Below, one piece after another: positions 35,391 to 44,876 of a DNA stretch of 64,000 nt; positions within the stretch are counted from its first letter, which is position 1; every line of letters starts with the position of its first letter. Location: the NCBI RefSeq assembly GCF_004379255.2, contig NC_056034.1, forward strand, positions 31,995,262-32,059,261, in the 5' to 3' direction. The notes under the pieces were generated by a model. That model saw nothing but the letters and a program-made list of their open reading frames with translations, was not told where the DNA came from and made no database searches. This DNA is from Salvia splendens. Taxonomy: Eukaryota > Streptophyta > Magnoliopsida > Lamiales > Lamiaceae. A program made the position numbers and the translations under genes.

Positions 35391-36634
35391 TGAGAATTTA
35401 ACTATTAGAACCATTAATTTGGTTGAAGCCTTTATCCTAGAGTAATTCAAAGTATAAGAGATTAATTCCTAAGCCACGGAAGAGAAGAATTTTTTTAGCC
35501 GTGTTGAAATAATATTCAATAAAGAATTAAAGCGGATTTTATTAGCCAAGTAAGTATTTCAAAATACTTAAAGAAAATAATCTAGGAAATTTGTTATACC
35601 CGAACAGATCGACCAGATTCAGAATAAAATAAATCGCCGATTTAATTAAAGATTTAAGACTTCTAATTTAGAAGGCAAGAAGTAAGATAATAAGCACACG
35701 CTTAGGCATGCATACATGCAAGATAAATAATTACTTAAAGTCTAATTTCAGTATATTAATTTTTGTAAAGGGACTTCGTCGCACGACGCGTAATCTCAGG
35801 ATAGGAAAGCGCCCGGTTGCAAGAGTTTAAGCAATTGAGGTGGGCCTTCTCTTCTTTCTTTTAAAGCGTGTTTTATGTGAAAACATGATTATTTGAATGA
35901 GTTGTCATGCCATGTTTTGTTTTATGATTGCCTATCTGTTGGCTATGCCAACCCAGTTAAATCAAATTCGGGTCCCAGTAGGTCAGTAAATCCTACTCGG
36001 ACTAGTGTACACATACGGACCGTAAGCTAGCGCCAGGTTGGCCGGTCCTGGGGTCGTGAGCTAGCGCTAGGTTGGCCGGCCCAGTGGTCGTGGAATGTGG
36101 CCACATTTCCGATTCACGCATTAAGATATGGTATATCATCAGAAGTTTAAAAGACTGCAGTCTATTTTCAGAAAGAAATAACAGTTTTAGTGACCGGGAC
36201 TTATTTTCAGAAAAACCCCGTGTTCACTCAGCTTGGCAGACAACTAAAAGAAAACAGTTTTCGGCATACGCCCACTGAGTATATTAAGTACTCAGACCTG
36301 CATATTGTTTTCCTTAATGTGCAGGTTGATCAGTCGAAGCAGAGGAGGTGTTGGGACAGAAGACCAAATAAGTAGGAAGATAGCTGGTGTAGTATGTCTT
36401 CATACATATTACATCTGTCTTGGTACTCTTCCGTTGCGCAAATTTAGAACTTTCATTTAGCAAAGACAATTTTTCCATAACTACTCTGATTCAGTATGAT
36501 TTGTACCCTCAACACATTCCAGACAATGTTTCCTTTGATTTAAGCATCTTATGATGAGTTGAGACAGTTTCAGTAAGTTTTAGTCGCGATATAGCTACAC
36601 TTTCTTTGACTAGGGAGATGTGGTCATGACAGAG

Positions 36635-36646
36635 TGGTATCAGAGC
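36635..36646 (+). other. primer-binding site (tRNA-iMet)
   Basis: TGGTATCAGAGC lies three bases after the 5' LTR end. This is complementary to the 3' end of plant initiator tRNA-Met, the usual primer of chromoviruses. Confidence 0.96.
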
Positions 36647-37469
36647 ACTTTTCTTTCGCTCTGACCCAAGAACCTTCCTTCTAAGCTTCAGTCCAGAACA
36701 GTAGTCCTAGGCTAGGAAGTGAACAGAATGATCAGTACAAGATCCCAACACCTCAGCTCGACATGATCAACTACACCAGAAACAGGGGTCGACGCCCGCT
36801 CGTCCAGAAAAGAGAATTTTAAAGAAAAATAAATAAATAAATAAATATTTTTCCGGTTTGAGAAGGAAAATGAAATTTTCTAAGTTTTCAGAAAAAAAAG
36901 AAAAGAATTTTCACAGCCCTAAATGGGAATGAAAATGTTTAAATGTTTGCAAGATGCAACGTGATAGCTGATACTTTGCATGAGATATGTTTAAAGTATC
37001 TGTGATTTATGAGCTTGACATGAATGTATAGGTGTCATGTGGACTATATATGCGAACCTAGAGTGCTTTAGAGAAGTACCTTAGGTGAGACATATAGGAC
37101 CAAGTACTAGCAGAATGAGTATTTGTTACCGCCTTCCAGGGCGACGAGACCAATTGAACTCATCAGTTAGGGAGAACCCCTAATTCCACGGAATTTCGAG
37201 AAAGCAACCGTGAACTAGAAAGTACCAACGTACGATCTATAGACAGCAATGAAAGGAAGTCCATTCCTTAGAACACATATTTTACGCATATAGATATATA
37301 TGTATACTAGCCGGTTATGAGATATAGCCACAGACAGACCTAGTACAACCTCTTCGAGAGACAGCGACTCAGTTCGTACCATCTTTTACACAGCTTTTCA
37401 TACATATATATATATATATACTTTCTTTTGCCAACCGTTTTTGAGGGCCTTCTTTTTGTTCATGTAGAG
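36647..37469 (+). other. untranslated leader of the Tekay-type element
   Basis: No ORF of note. It contains a (TA)n run near 37401-37422 just before the extra ORF. It probably holds leader/packaging sequence. Confidence 0.5.
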
Positions 37470-38445
37470 ATGGCTCGACAGCACCATACCCACCGTCTCC
37501 CACTCCGGACAGGAGCCGATCCCGATGCAGTTGTACGTTACTACAGGACGTACCAGCGCTGCCATGGGGACACGCTCGCCGAATTCGTCGCCCACTATGG
37601 CAAGCTTTGGGACGAGGCGAATCGGCATGGAGTGAAGCCCTACGAGGGCATAGTCCGACTTGTAGAGTTGTTCCCACCGGAGTGGCAAGGGTGGATGGCG
37701 GCCATATCACGGCTATACACTTCTTCACAGCCTCCGACCTATGAGCCGACAGGAGACATGCCGGGCTTCCTGAGTGCGGTCTCGGCCGGGTGTTTCCACT
37801 TTGGGAACGGGCCTCCGCCAGACACGCAGGCCCCGGGAAGCGAGCGGTTTCGTAGCCTGCCACCTCTGGCCCTGATGCGAGCGGCAGATGAGGTGTTCGA
37901 GGAGGGACAGTCGTCCCGAGTTCCTGGCCGTCGCAGAAGTAGGGCAGAGATGGGGGACATGTCGGAGTCCAGCGACGAGATGGAGCCGATGGAGAGTGAC
38001 ACAGGAGGTGGAGAAAGCGAAGAGGATCCCGAGGAGGATCCAGAGGAAGAGGATCCCGAGGAGGATATGGTAGGGGACGATGACGACTGTGAGGAGCCAC
38101 AGACTGGCGGCCTCGTGGACTTGATGATGGAGGTCAAACCACCACAGCCCCTCGAGCCTCCACCAGAGATTCCTCCACTCCCCATGGAGCCTTATCATGA
38201 GGAGCTGCAGCTGCCACTCCATCCGGTAGAGCAGGCTTTCTACAAGGGCCTATATCTATACGCAAAGCATGTGGATCTAGACTTTGCCGCCGACCCCAGC
38301 GTACCAGTGACGCCTATGTGATCCCAGTAGTTCCACAGCCTGTCGTCGCTTCCGAGGATGAGAAGGAGTTGTGGTCACCGATCGAGATGCCCTTCCCAGG
38401 GATGAGCCACGGCGACCCAGTATGGATCAGTAGCGACTCGGAGTA
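37470..38445 (+). pseudogene. extra ORF upstream of gag (ORF0), frameshifted near its end
   Basis: From ATG 37470 (MARQHHTHRLPLRTGADPDA) a frame runs to 38321. After a frame change near 38305 it continues to a TAG at 38443-38445, about 325 residues in all. The first 90 residues are predicted helical and have a gag-like look (YYRTYQRCHGDTLAEFVAHY, IVRLVELFPPEWQGWM). The middle is low complexity and very acidic (EDPEEDPEEEDPEED, about 38017-38066), followed by a Pro-rich tail. No zinc knuckle, protease or enzyme motif is visible. It is GC-richer than the leader before it. Position between PBS and gag is unusual for a chromovirus; Ogre-type elements do carry an upstream ORF there, but I see no similarity I can vouch for. 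Function unknown. Confidence 0.6.
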
Positions 38446-38721
38446 GGGGTCATAGCCGTGCTAGCATAGTAGATTAGTTTCCCTTTCTTTTGTAGAACTC
38501 TGATGTCGTCATATGTAACAGATATTAAGTCCTCGCGAGAGGCAATTTTCCCTACTTTATGATGAATGCACATGACGTTACTCAAATTATGACTCCTACT
38601 TGTTTATTTAAGTATATGCATGAAACAAAATGGATGAGATATGAAATGAATCCTAAGGAAAAAACAGACTTTGCGAATGAAGAAATTGAATAACTAGTAC
38701 TGATATCGTCTTATAAACAGA

Positions 38722-39848
38722 ATGCCTCCTAGAAGACAAGCGGGCGCGCAAGTACCAGAGCATGTGCCCCGAAGAGACCAAGCTGGGGAAGCAGGAGCCC
38801 CACAGCCACCTCCTCCTCCACCACCTCCTGCACTGCAGGAGAGATGAGTGGAAGAGACTTTTCTCAAACAGAATCCACCAGTCTTCAATGGTCTGGGGGA
38901 CCCAGCCAAAGCAGAGACCTGGATGCGTGCGATTGAGATCTTCGATTTTCTTCGGTGCACCGACCGGGAGCGACTCTCATGTGTGAAGTTTCAGCTGGTT
39001 GAGTCCGCCGATTTCTGGTGGGAAGCAAGGCGAAAGATTATGACTCGTGAACAGTTGGAGCACCTGACTTGGGAGGAGTTCAAGAATGAACTGTATGGCA
39101 AGTACATTCCCAAGAGCTATCGCAAGCCAAGGAAGTGGAGTTTTACAGCCTCAAGTAGGGAAAGATGTCGGTGACCGAGTACGATAAGTTGTTCTGTGAT
39201 ATGTCACGCTACGCGCCTGGACTTGTGGACACGGACGAGAAAATGGCAGAAAAGTTCTGCACTGACCTGAGATCAGAGATATGGATGGCTCTGGCCAGTC
39301 ATGGAGGTCTTTCCTATGTCGAGTCACTGGGCCGAGCCCTGGACATCGAGGCAGCCATGCCCAAAGAGAGGCCGACTGCGCAGGTCACTACCGCCCCACC
39401 GCTCCCTCGAGAAAAGAGGAAGTGGGAAGGAGACCGAGTTTCGACTGATGCTAAGAAGCCACAATTCGCTCCAAGGCCACAACAGAACGGTTGGCAACAG
39501 ACTGCCCCAACTCAAAATGTGGAGCGTCGAGCTCAACCACCTCGATGTGCAAGATGCTCGAGGAAACATGATGGCGAGTGCAAGGCCGAGACAGATGGAT
39601 GTTTCCATTATGGGCAGTAGGGACATTTCGCTAGAAACTGCCTGAGCAAGGCGATCGGGACGGGAAGACAGCGTTCGCAACTGCGAGCACTCCAGGCTGA
39701 ACAAGAGAAAGAGAGTGCAGCACTCCCTGCACCACAGCCTCAGCGACAACTACGTCCGAGACTCCCCCCACAGGCAAGAGCCTTTGCACTGCAGCAGAAG
39801 CAAGCCAAGGCCGAGAAGGGGAAACAAGAGCAAGGAAACCTGGCAGGT
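38722..39848 (+). pseudogene. Tekay gag (capsid and zinc knuckle), broken
   Basis: Starts at ATG 38722 (MPPRRQAGAQVPEHVPRRDQ) with a poly-Pro stretch. A TGA at 38845-38847 interrupts it. The capsid-like block (FNGLGDPAKAETWMRAIE, CVKFQLVESADFWWEARR, WEEFKNELYGKYIP) ends at a frameshift near 39130, after which MSVTEYDKLFCDMSRYAPG continues in the next frame. The nucleocapsid has one CCHC-type knuckle (CARCSRKHDGEC) and a second with Tyr in place of the second Cys and a TAG stop inside (CFHYGQ, stop at 39618-39620, GHFARNC). Gag would form the virus-like particle that packages element RNA. Confidence 0.9.
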
Positions 39849-41429
39849 ATGGGAACTCTCCTCAACGTACCTATTGCCATTTTGTTTGACACTGGTTCAT
39901 CGCACTCGTTTATATCAGCATCTTGTGTGGATACTTTGAACATGCCTACGGATGTGATGGAACATAGGATGAGGGTGTCCTCACCCGTAGGAGGCCTTAT
40001 AGACATCACACGAACGTGCTCGAACATAAAATTTTCTATGGGAAACCTAAACCTAGTAGCTCATAACTTGCATGTGATGTTGATGTGGAGCGTCGACATC
40101 ATACTAGGAATGGACTGGTTAGCCGAGAACCACGCTACCATCCGTTGTAAGGAGAGACAGATAGCATTGCAGTACCCCGGGACAGAACCCATAATTTTCC
40201 ATGGGATCTCCATGAGGAAACGAAAGTCGATTGTTTCTGCCCTACAAGCAACAACCATGAAGAGGAAGGGGTGCCCTGCATACCTCGTCTACTTGAACGA
40301 AGAAGAGAAAAGGGACAGGAAAATCGAGGACGTAGCGATAGTATGAGAATATCCTGACGTCTTTCCAGGAGAACTACCAGGCTTGCCGCCAGACAGGAAA
40401 TTGGAGTTCACCATCGATCTAGAACCAGAATCAGCTCCAATATCAAAGGCACCTTACAGAATGGCACCAAAGGAGTTAGAGGAACTCAAGATGCAATTAC
40501 AAGAACTACTAGACCTGGGTTTCATCTGACCCAGTGTGTCACCGTGGGGCGCACCAGTGCTATTCGTAAAGAAGAAAGATGGCACCCTGAGAATGTGTAT
40601 CGACTATCGAGAGCTGAACAAGATAATCCTCAACAACAAGTATCCTTTACCAAGGATCGATGACCTCTTCGATCAGCTGCAAGGAGCTGGAGTTTTCTCG
40701 AAAATGGACTTGAGATCGGGTTATCATCAGCTAAGAGTTCGACAAGACGATATACCAAAGACTGCGTTCCGCACTAGATATGGCCATTAAGAGTTCATAA
40801 TAATGCCTTTTGGGCTTACCAATGCTCCAGCTGTGTTCATGGACCTGATGAACCGCGTGTTCCACCCGTACTTGGACAAGTTCGTTTTAGTCTTTATAGA
40901 TGATGTGCTCATCTACTCGAAGAACGAGAAGGAACATGAGGAACATTTGAGGGCCACCTTAGAAACGTTAAGAGCCGAGAAACTCTATGCTAAGTTCAGC
41001 AAGTGTGAGTTCTGGCTTAACGAAGTGAATTTCCTTGGACACATAGTGACAGCAGAAGGGATCCGAGTAGACCCCGCTAAAGTTGAAGTCATGCAACGTT
41101 GCCAGTCGCCAGCGACGCCCAATGAAATTCAGAGTTTCCTAGGACTGGCAGGATACTACCGAAGGTTCATTGAGGGATTTTCTAAAATAGCGAGGCCGAT
41201 GACTCAACAGCTCAAGAAGGGAGTTAAAGTCAATTGGACCCCAGAATGCGAAGCAAGTTTCCAGTTGCTGAAGGAAAAGTTGACCACAACAAGATTTGGA
41301 GACATCACCTCTATGGAGTCCGGTGTGAGATCTTCACAGATCATAAGAGTCTCAAATACTTCTTTGAGCAGAAGGACCTGAATATGAGACAGCGGAGATG
41401 GCTAGAACTAGTCAAAGACTACGATTGTG
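39849..41429 (+). pseudogene. Tekay protease, reverse transcriptase and truncated RNase H
   Basis: Protease: ILFDTGSSHSFISASC around 39877, containing the catalytic Asp. [27 protein letters not shown], then MPFGLTNAP and the catalytic FVLVFIDD near 40888. Stops: TGA 40344-40346, TGA 40527-40529, TAA 40788-40790. After LLKEKLTT (about 41286) around 66 codons including the RNase H TDAS aspartate and catalytic glutamate are missing, judged against the minus-strand copy at 16428-17495. The text resumes out of frame at [18 protein letters not shown]. The Athila element breaks the RNase H domain at 41429; its last residues (NYHPGKANVLADALSRK) follow at 55831-55881. Confidence 0.93.
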
Positions 41430-42937
41430 TGATAAGTCGTATTCTAGGCCTTGGTTACTAGTCAGTATGATGTGCATAATTGATTATATCTGCAAAACAG
41501 TTGCTCAAAGTGTGCAGGTTGAGTGTTCTAGCCAGTAGGCAAAGCTTCGGATACTTCAGGCGAAAAGAGCATCGGGATGTTGTTATCCTGACCCGTATGC
41601 ATGCCAAAAAGGCTCGAGATGGAGAAGAAGGATAGCTGGGAAGATCAGCCGCAAGCAAGGGGGCAAAAGAGTCATTTCATGTTCGAAGTCTACCCTAAAA
41701 ATCAAGGGAGGCCTCCCTATAAAAGGAATCCACTTGGAGAGAAGATGGGAATTAGTTAGTTAACTCCTACGCTTAGTTAGCAATTTCTCTTCGGTAGATC
41801 CCTCCTTCAGCATTATCCTTCGTAATTCTCGTTCCTCGCCACAGCCATGGTTACTTGAAGATCATCAGCTCGCCGGAGTTCCATTCTCTCGTTCCAGTCA
41901 TCACGATCGTAGTTAGCAGTTCCATCACCCGGAGTGGCAAAAACAATCTTTATTTGCTTTCTAGTTAATCTTGTTTGTTTTCTCTACGTTGGATCTTTCG
42001 CATTTCCAGTATTTTGCTTATTTTGAAGTCTTGGTTGTGATCCAAACGTTTTCTAAATGCTATGAAGTTGTTTTCCAGCATCGGTTCATGTTTGTTTTCG
42101 CTTCTTTCTGCCTAGATAGCTTAGATCTAGCTGTTACGGTAATTTCCAGTATGGAATCGCATGTTTTAACTTCTGTAGTTAATCTCTCTGAGTTTGCAAG
42201 TCTAGATAACTGTTAGATTTTAGATCTGAATTAGTTAAGTGTGAAAACCCAGTTTACGTGATTTCTGCCACCCTGCATGTTGACCAGTAAGCATAATTGC
42301 AGTTTCAGTGTTCGATCTTTTGATTCGAAGTTTTAATTGTAGATCTGAGCTATGAAGTTTGTTAATTTGTGTTTCTCATTCATGAAATCTGAGATTGTTG
42401 ATCTGAGTTTATTCATGTTGAAGAAGATAACATCTACATCCAAGTTTGAGACCACTTTTACTTTTTAGTTACTTTTACTTTTGTCCTTTACTTTTCTACC
42501 TTTTCAGTTGGTACCCTACAGATCTGTCAGTCTAGTCACCTAACTACCTCTTTTCCTCTGATATTTTGTTTAACCTTTTATAGTAAACTAGTACTTTCCA
42601 TATACTTCCTGAAAACCATGTTCCCCACTTTCCACGTACACAGCCGCCTATCCAACACCTTTCCCACCTCCTAGTCAGTAGAGTACCACCTTAAATTCCA
42701 GTCTAGATAAGCCTCAACCCAAAGCGTGGTAGCTAACCAAACCTTTCCAGATTATCACCACAATTCCCAAAACGCATTCATCTCTGTGGGATTCGACCCC
42801 TACCTTTCACTATACTACCCAGTAGAAGAGGGTTGGGGAATTATTGATACCAGGTTCAGGTTTAGCAGGGACTTCCATACTGATCAGTAGGATACACCCT
42901 TTGCTTGAAACGATACCTGCACAAACCTGCTCTTTCA
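41430..42937 (+). repeat. 5' LTR of the Athila-type element
   Basis: 1508 bp with a TATA box (CCTATAAAAGG, about 41717) in sense orientation, followed by a leader that reads GATCCCTCCTTCAGC. Confidence 0.97.
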
Positions 42938-42939
42938 AA

Positions 42940-42957
42940 TGGCGCCGTTGCCGAGGA
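42940..42957 (+). other. primer-binding site (Athila type, probably tRNA-Asp)
   Basis: TGGCGCCGTTGCCGAGGA begins two bases after the 5' LTR. Athila/Tat elements use TGGCGCCGTTGCCGGGG, attributed to tRNA-Asp; this copy differs by one base near its end. Confidence 0.9.
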
Positions 42958-43043
42958 TGGATGGCGTTATTAGTAGCTATTGTGCGTGATACTTTGGCGT
43001 ATATATTGTGGATAACTTTTTCTCTTTCTTTTTATTTCAGTTT

Positions 43044-44876
43044 ATGAGAAGCAGTTCGGCTCCTGACCAGTGGAGGCCGAAGATACTTCAACGAGGATCT
43101 ATACTCGTAACCACTCGATCCGGCTTGTCGACGGCTTTGTCTGACTTAGGTTCGAGTAGTGACGAGGAGCAATACACCATAGAATGACCAATACCGGAAG
43201 AGATACCAAGGATAGAGGGAAAGCCGAGAAGGATGGCCGCTCAAGAAGAAGAAGATCCTGAGATCAGGACGCTGAACGCACATACCGAGGGAGAACCACC
43301 TCAAGCTATAGTTGTGACCCCAGGGCAAACTGCCTGGGATGTGAAGCCTCATGTGATCGCAATTCTGCCTACATACTGCGGGAAGAGTTACGAAGGGCCT
43401 TACGAGTTCCTTCATGAGTTTTGTAAGATTTGTAGGGCGCAGAGGAGGCCAGCAGGGGCGACCGAGGATGATTACAGATTGAAGGCTTTGCCGTTCGTTT
43501 TGAAAGGGGAGGCAAACACCTGGTTCATGTGCCTGCCCCCCGACTCCATTGAGAGTTGGGCCGATTTCAAGTCAGTATTCCTAGGCGAGTTTTTCCCGTC
43601 ATCCAAGACAAGCGCGCTGAAGAGGGAAATAACTAGTGTGAAGCAAGGGTACGATGAACCCTTGAGCGATTATTGGGCGAGGTATATCGGCCTTTTAGAT
43701 GCAAGTCCCAATCATCGCATGGCGAACATCGAGATACATCATACCTTCTATGAGGGGATGAACATAATAACCAAGGATCTAGCCAATTCGTCGTCGTGAT
43801 GAAGCTTTACGCAGCTACGGGTCAGCGAAGCAAAGAGGGTCCTAAGGAAGCTACTCAGTGCGAAGAAGGAGTATGACCATTCAAGGGATGGATACAACCG
43901 AGAAAGGGTTGCAAGTGCCTCGTCTACTGACCAGGAGCAGAAGCTTGAACAGAAGATGGATTTGAAGATGGATGAGCTGAAGAAGTCACTCCTGAGCGCA
44001 ATCGAGAAGAATACAACTCCGACTTCCCTAGTTGGAAACTACAAGGGTGTAGAACAGGGAAACCAAGGACCGAGCTATGATCAGCCAAACGACTTGGTCA
44101 GTATGGAGCAAGTCAATGCTGCCGGGTACTACAATTCTAATGGGCACTAGATCCAAGGGAGACAACGGGACGCACCATGGAGGGATCACCCAAATTTTTG
44201 ATGGGGAGATGGGAACCAAAATCAAAACCAAGGTCAAGGTCAGAACCAATATAACCCCCACCCGAACCAAAACCCCAACCGTGGACCAGCAAACCCGGAC
44301 CACCAGTTCAACTGGTCAGGAAGGAACCAACAATCCCAAAACCAACACCCACAAAACAAGAACCAAACCCCTGTTTATGTACCATCACACCAGAGAAACT
44401 TCCAAAATTACCAAAATCAGCCGAATCAAGCACTCCAACACCATCAGAACCAAAATCAGTTCCAAAACCAAAATCAGAATCAATATCACCAAGACCAGTA
44501 TAACCCTCTTGGCCAATATAACCAATACCCATCTAACCAGAACCAGCAAAACTTCCAAAATTTCCAGCCCAACCAAAGTTCCCCGTATAACCAACACCAA
44601 GGCCCAAATCAGTCACAAATCCCTAACAGGTCAAGGAGGTCCATGGAGGACATGATGGGAGAATTGCTCGCGTCACAGCAAGGTATCAAGGGCGAGTTGC
44701 AATCCCACAACGAAGTAGTGCAGGGGATGCAAAATGCCCAGAAGGAACATAAAGCGAACATGGATATGATGAATAGGCAGTTGGCCCAACTGGCCAGTTC
44801 GATGGGTGAAATAAGAGAAAATGCAGGGAAACTCCCGTCTACAGTCCAAATACCCGAAAAAGGCGAATGTGAGTAA
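43044..44876 (+). pseudogene. Athila gag with Q/N-rich region, broken by stops
   Basis: One continuous frame from ATG 43044 (MRSSSAPDQW), just after an acceptor-like TTTATTTCAG, to 44876. In-frame stops: TGA 43185, TGA-TGA 43797-43802, TAG 44148, TGA 44199. The capsid-like part holds GPYEFLHEFCKICRAQRRP, LPFVLKGEANTWF, SWADFKSVFLGEFFP and YEGMNIITKDLANSSS. Next comes a coiled-coil-like Lys/Glu stretch (43956-44010). A strongly Asn/Gln-rich region with many NQNQ and YNQ units follows (about 44202-44630), then MEDMMGELLASQQG and a helical tail ending LPSTVQIPEKGECE. No clear zinc knuckle is visible, as is common in Athila gag. The following pol lies in the next frame, overlapping from 44821. 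Confidence 0.85.

Larger units (their letters stand above)
33402..36631 (+). repeat. 5' LTR of the Tekay-type element
   Basis: It matches 57497-60729 with few substitutions and several indels. It lacks about 33 bp present in the other LTR at about 58347-58381, has extra bases near 33683 (GGATCAGGAGGGGTCC), and keeps about 14 bp missing from the other near 60329. Confidence 0.97.

Noticed and set aside
37369..38222. Long minus-strand ORFs (148-243 codons) opposite ORF0
   Set aside because: They are shadows caused by the GC-rich, repetitive ORF0 coding strand; composition is Pro/Ser/His low complexity with no motif and no own start context.
44028..44655. 192-codon Thr/Lys-rich plus-strand ORF and Val/Leu- or Gly-rich minus-strand ORFs
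   Set aside because: They overlap the Asn/Gln-rich gag region in other frames; the gag frame reads through with family hallmarks on both sides.
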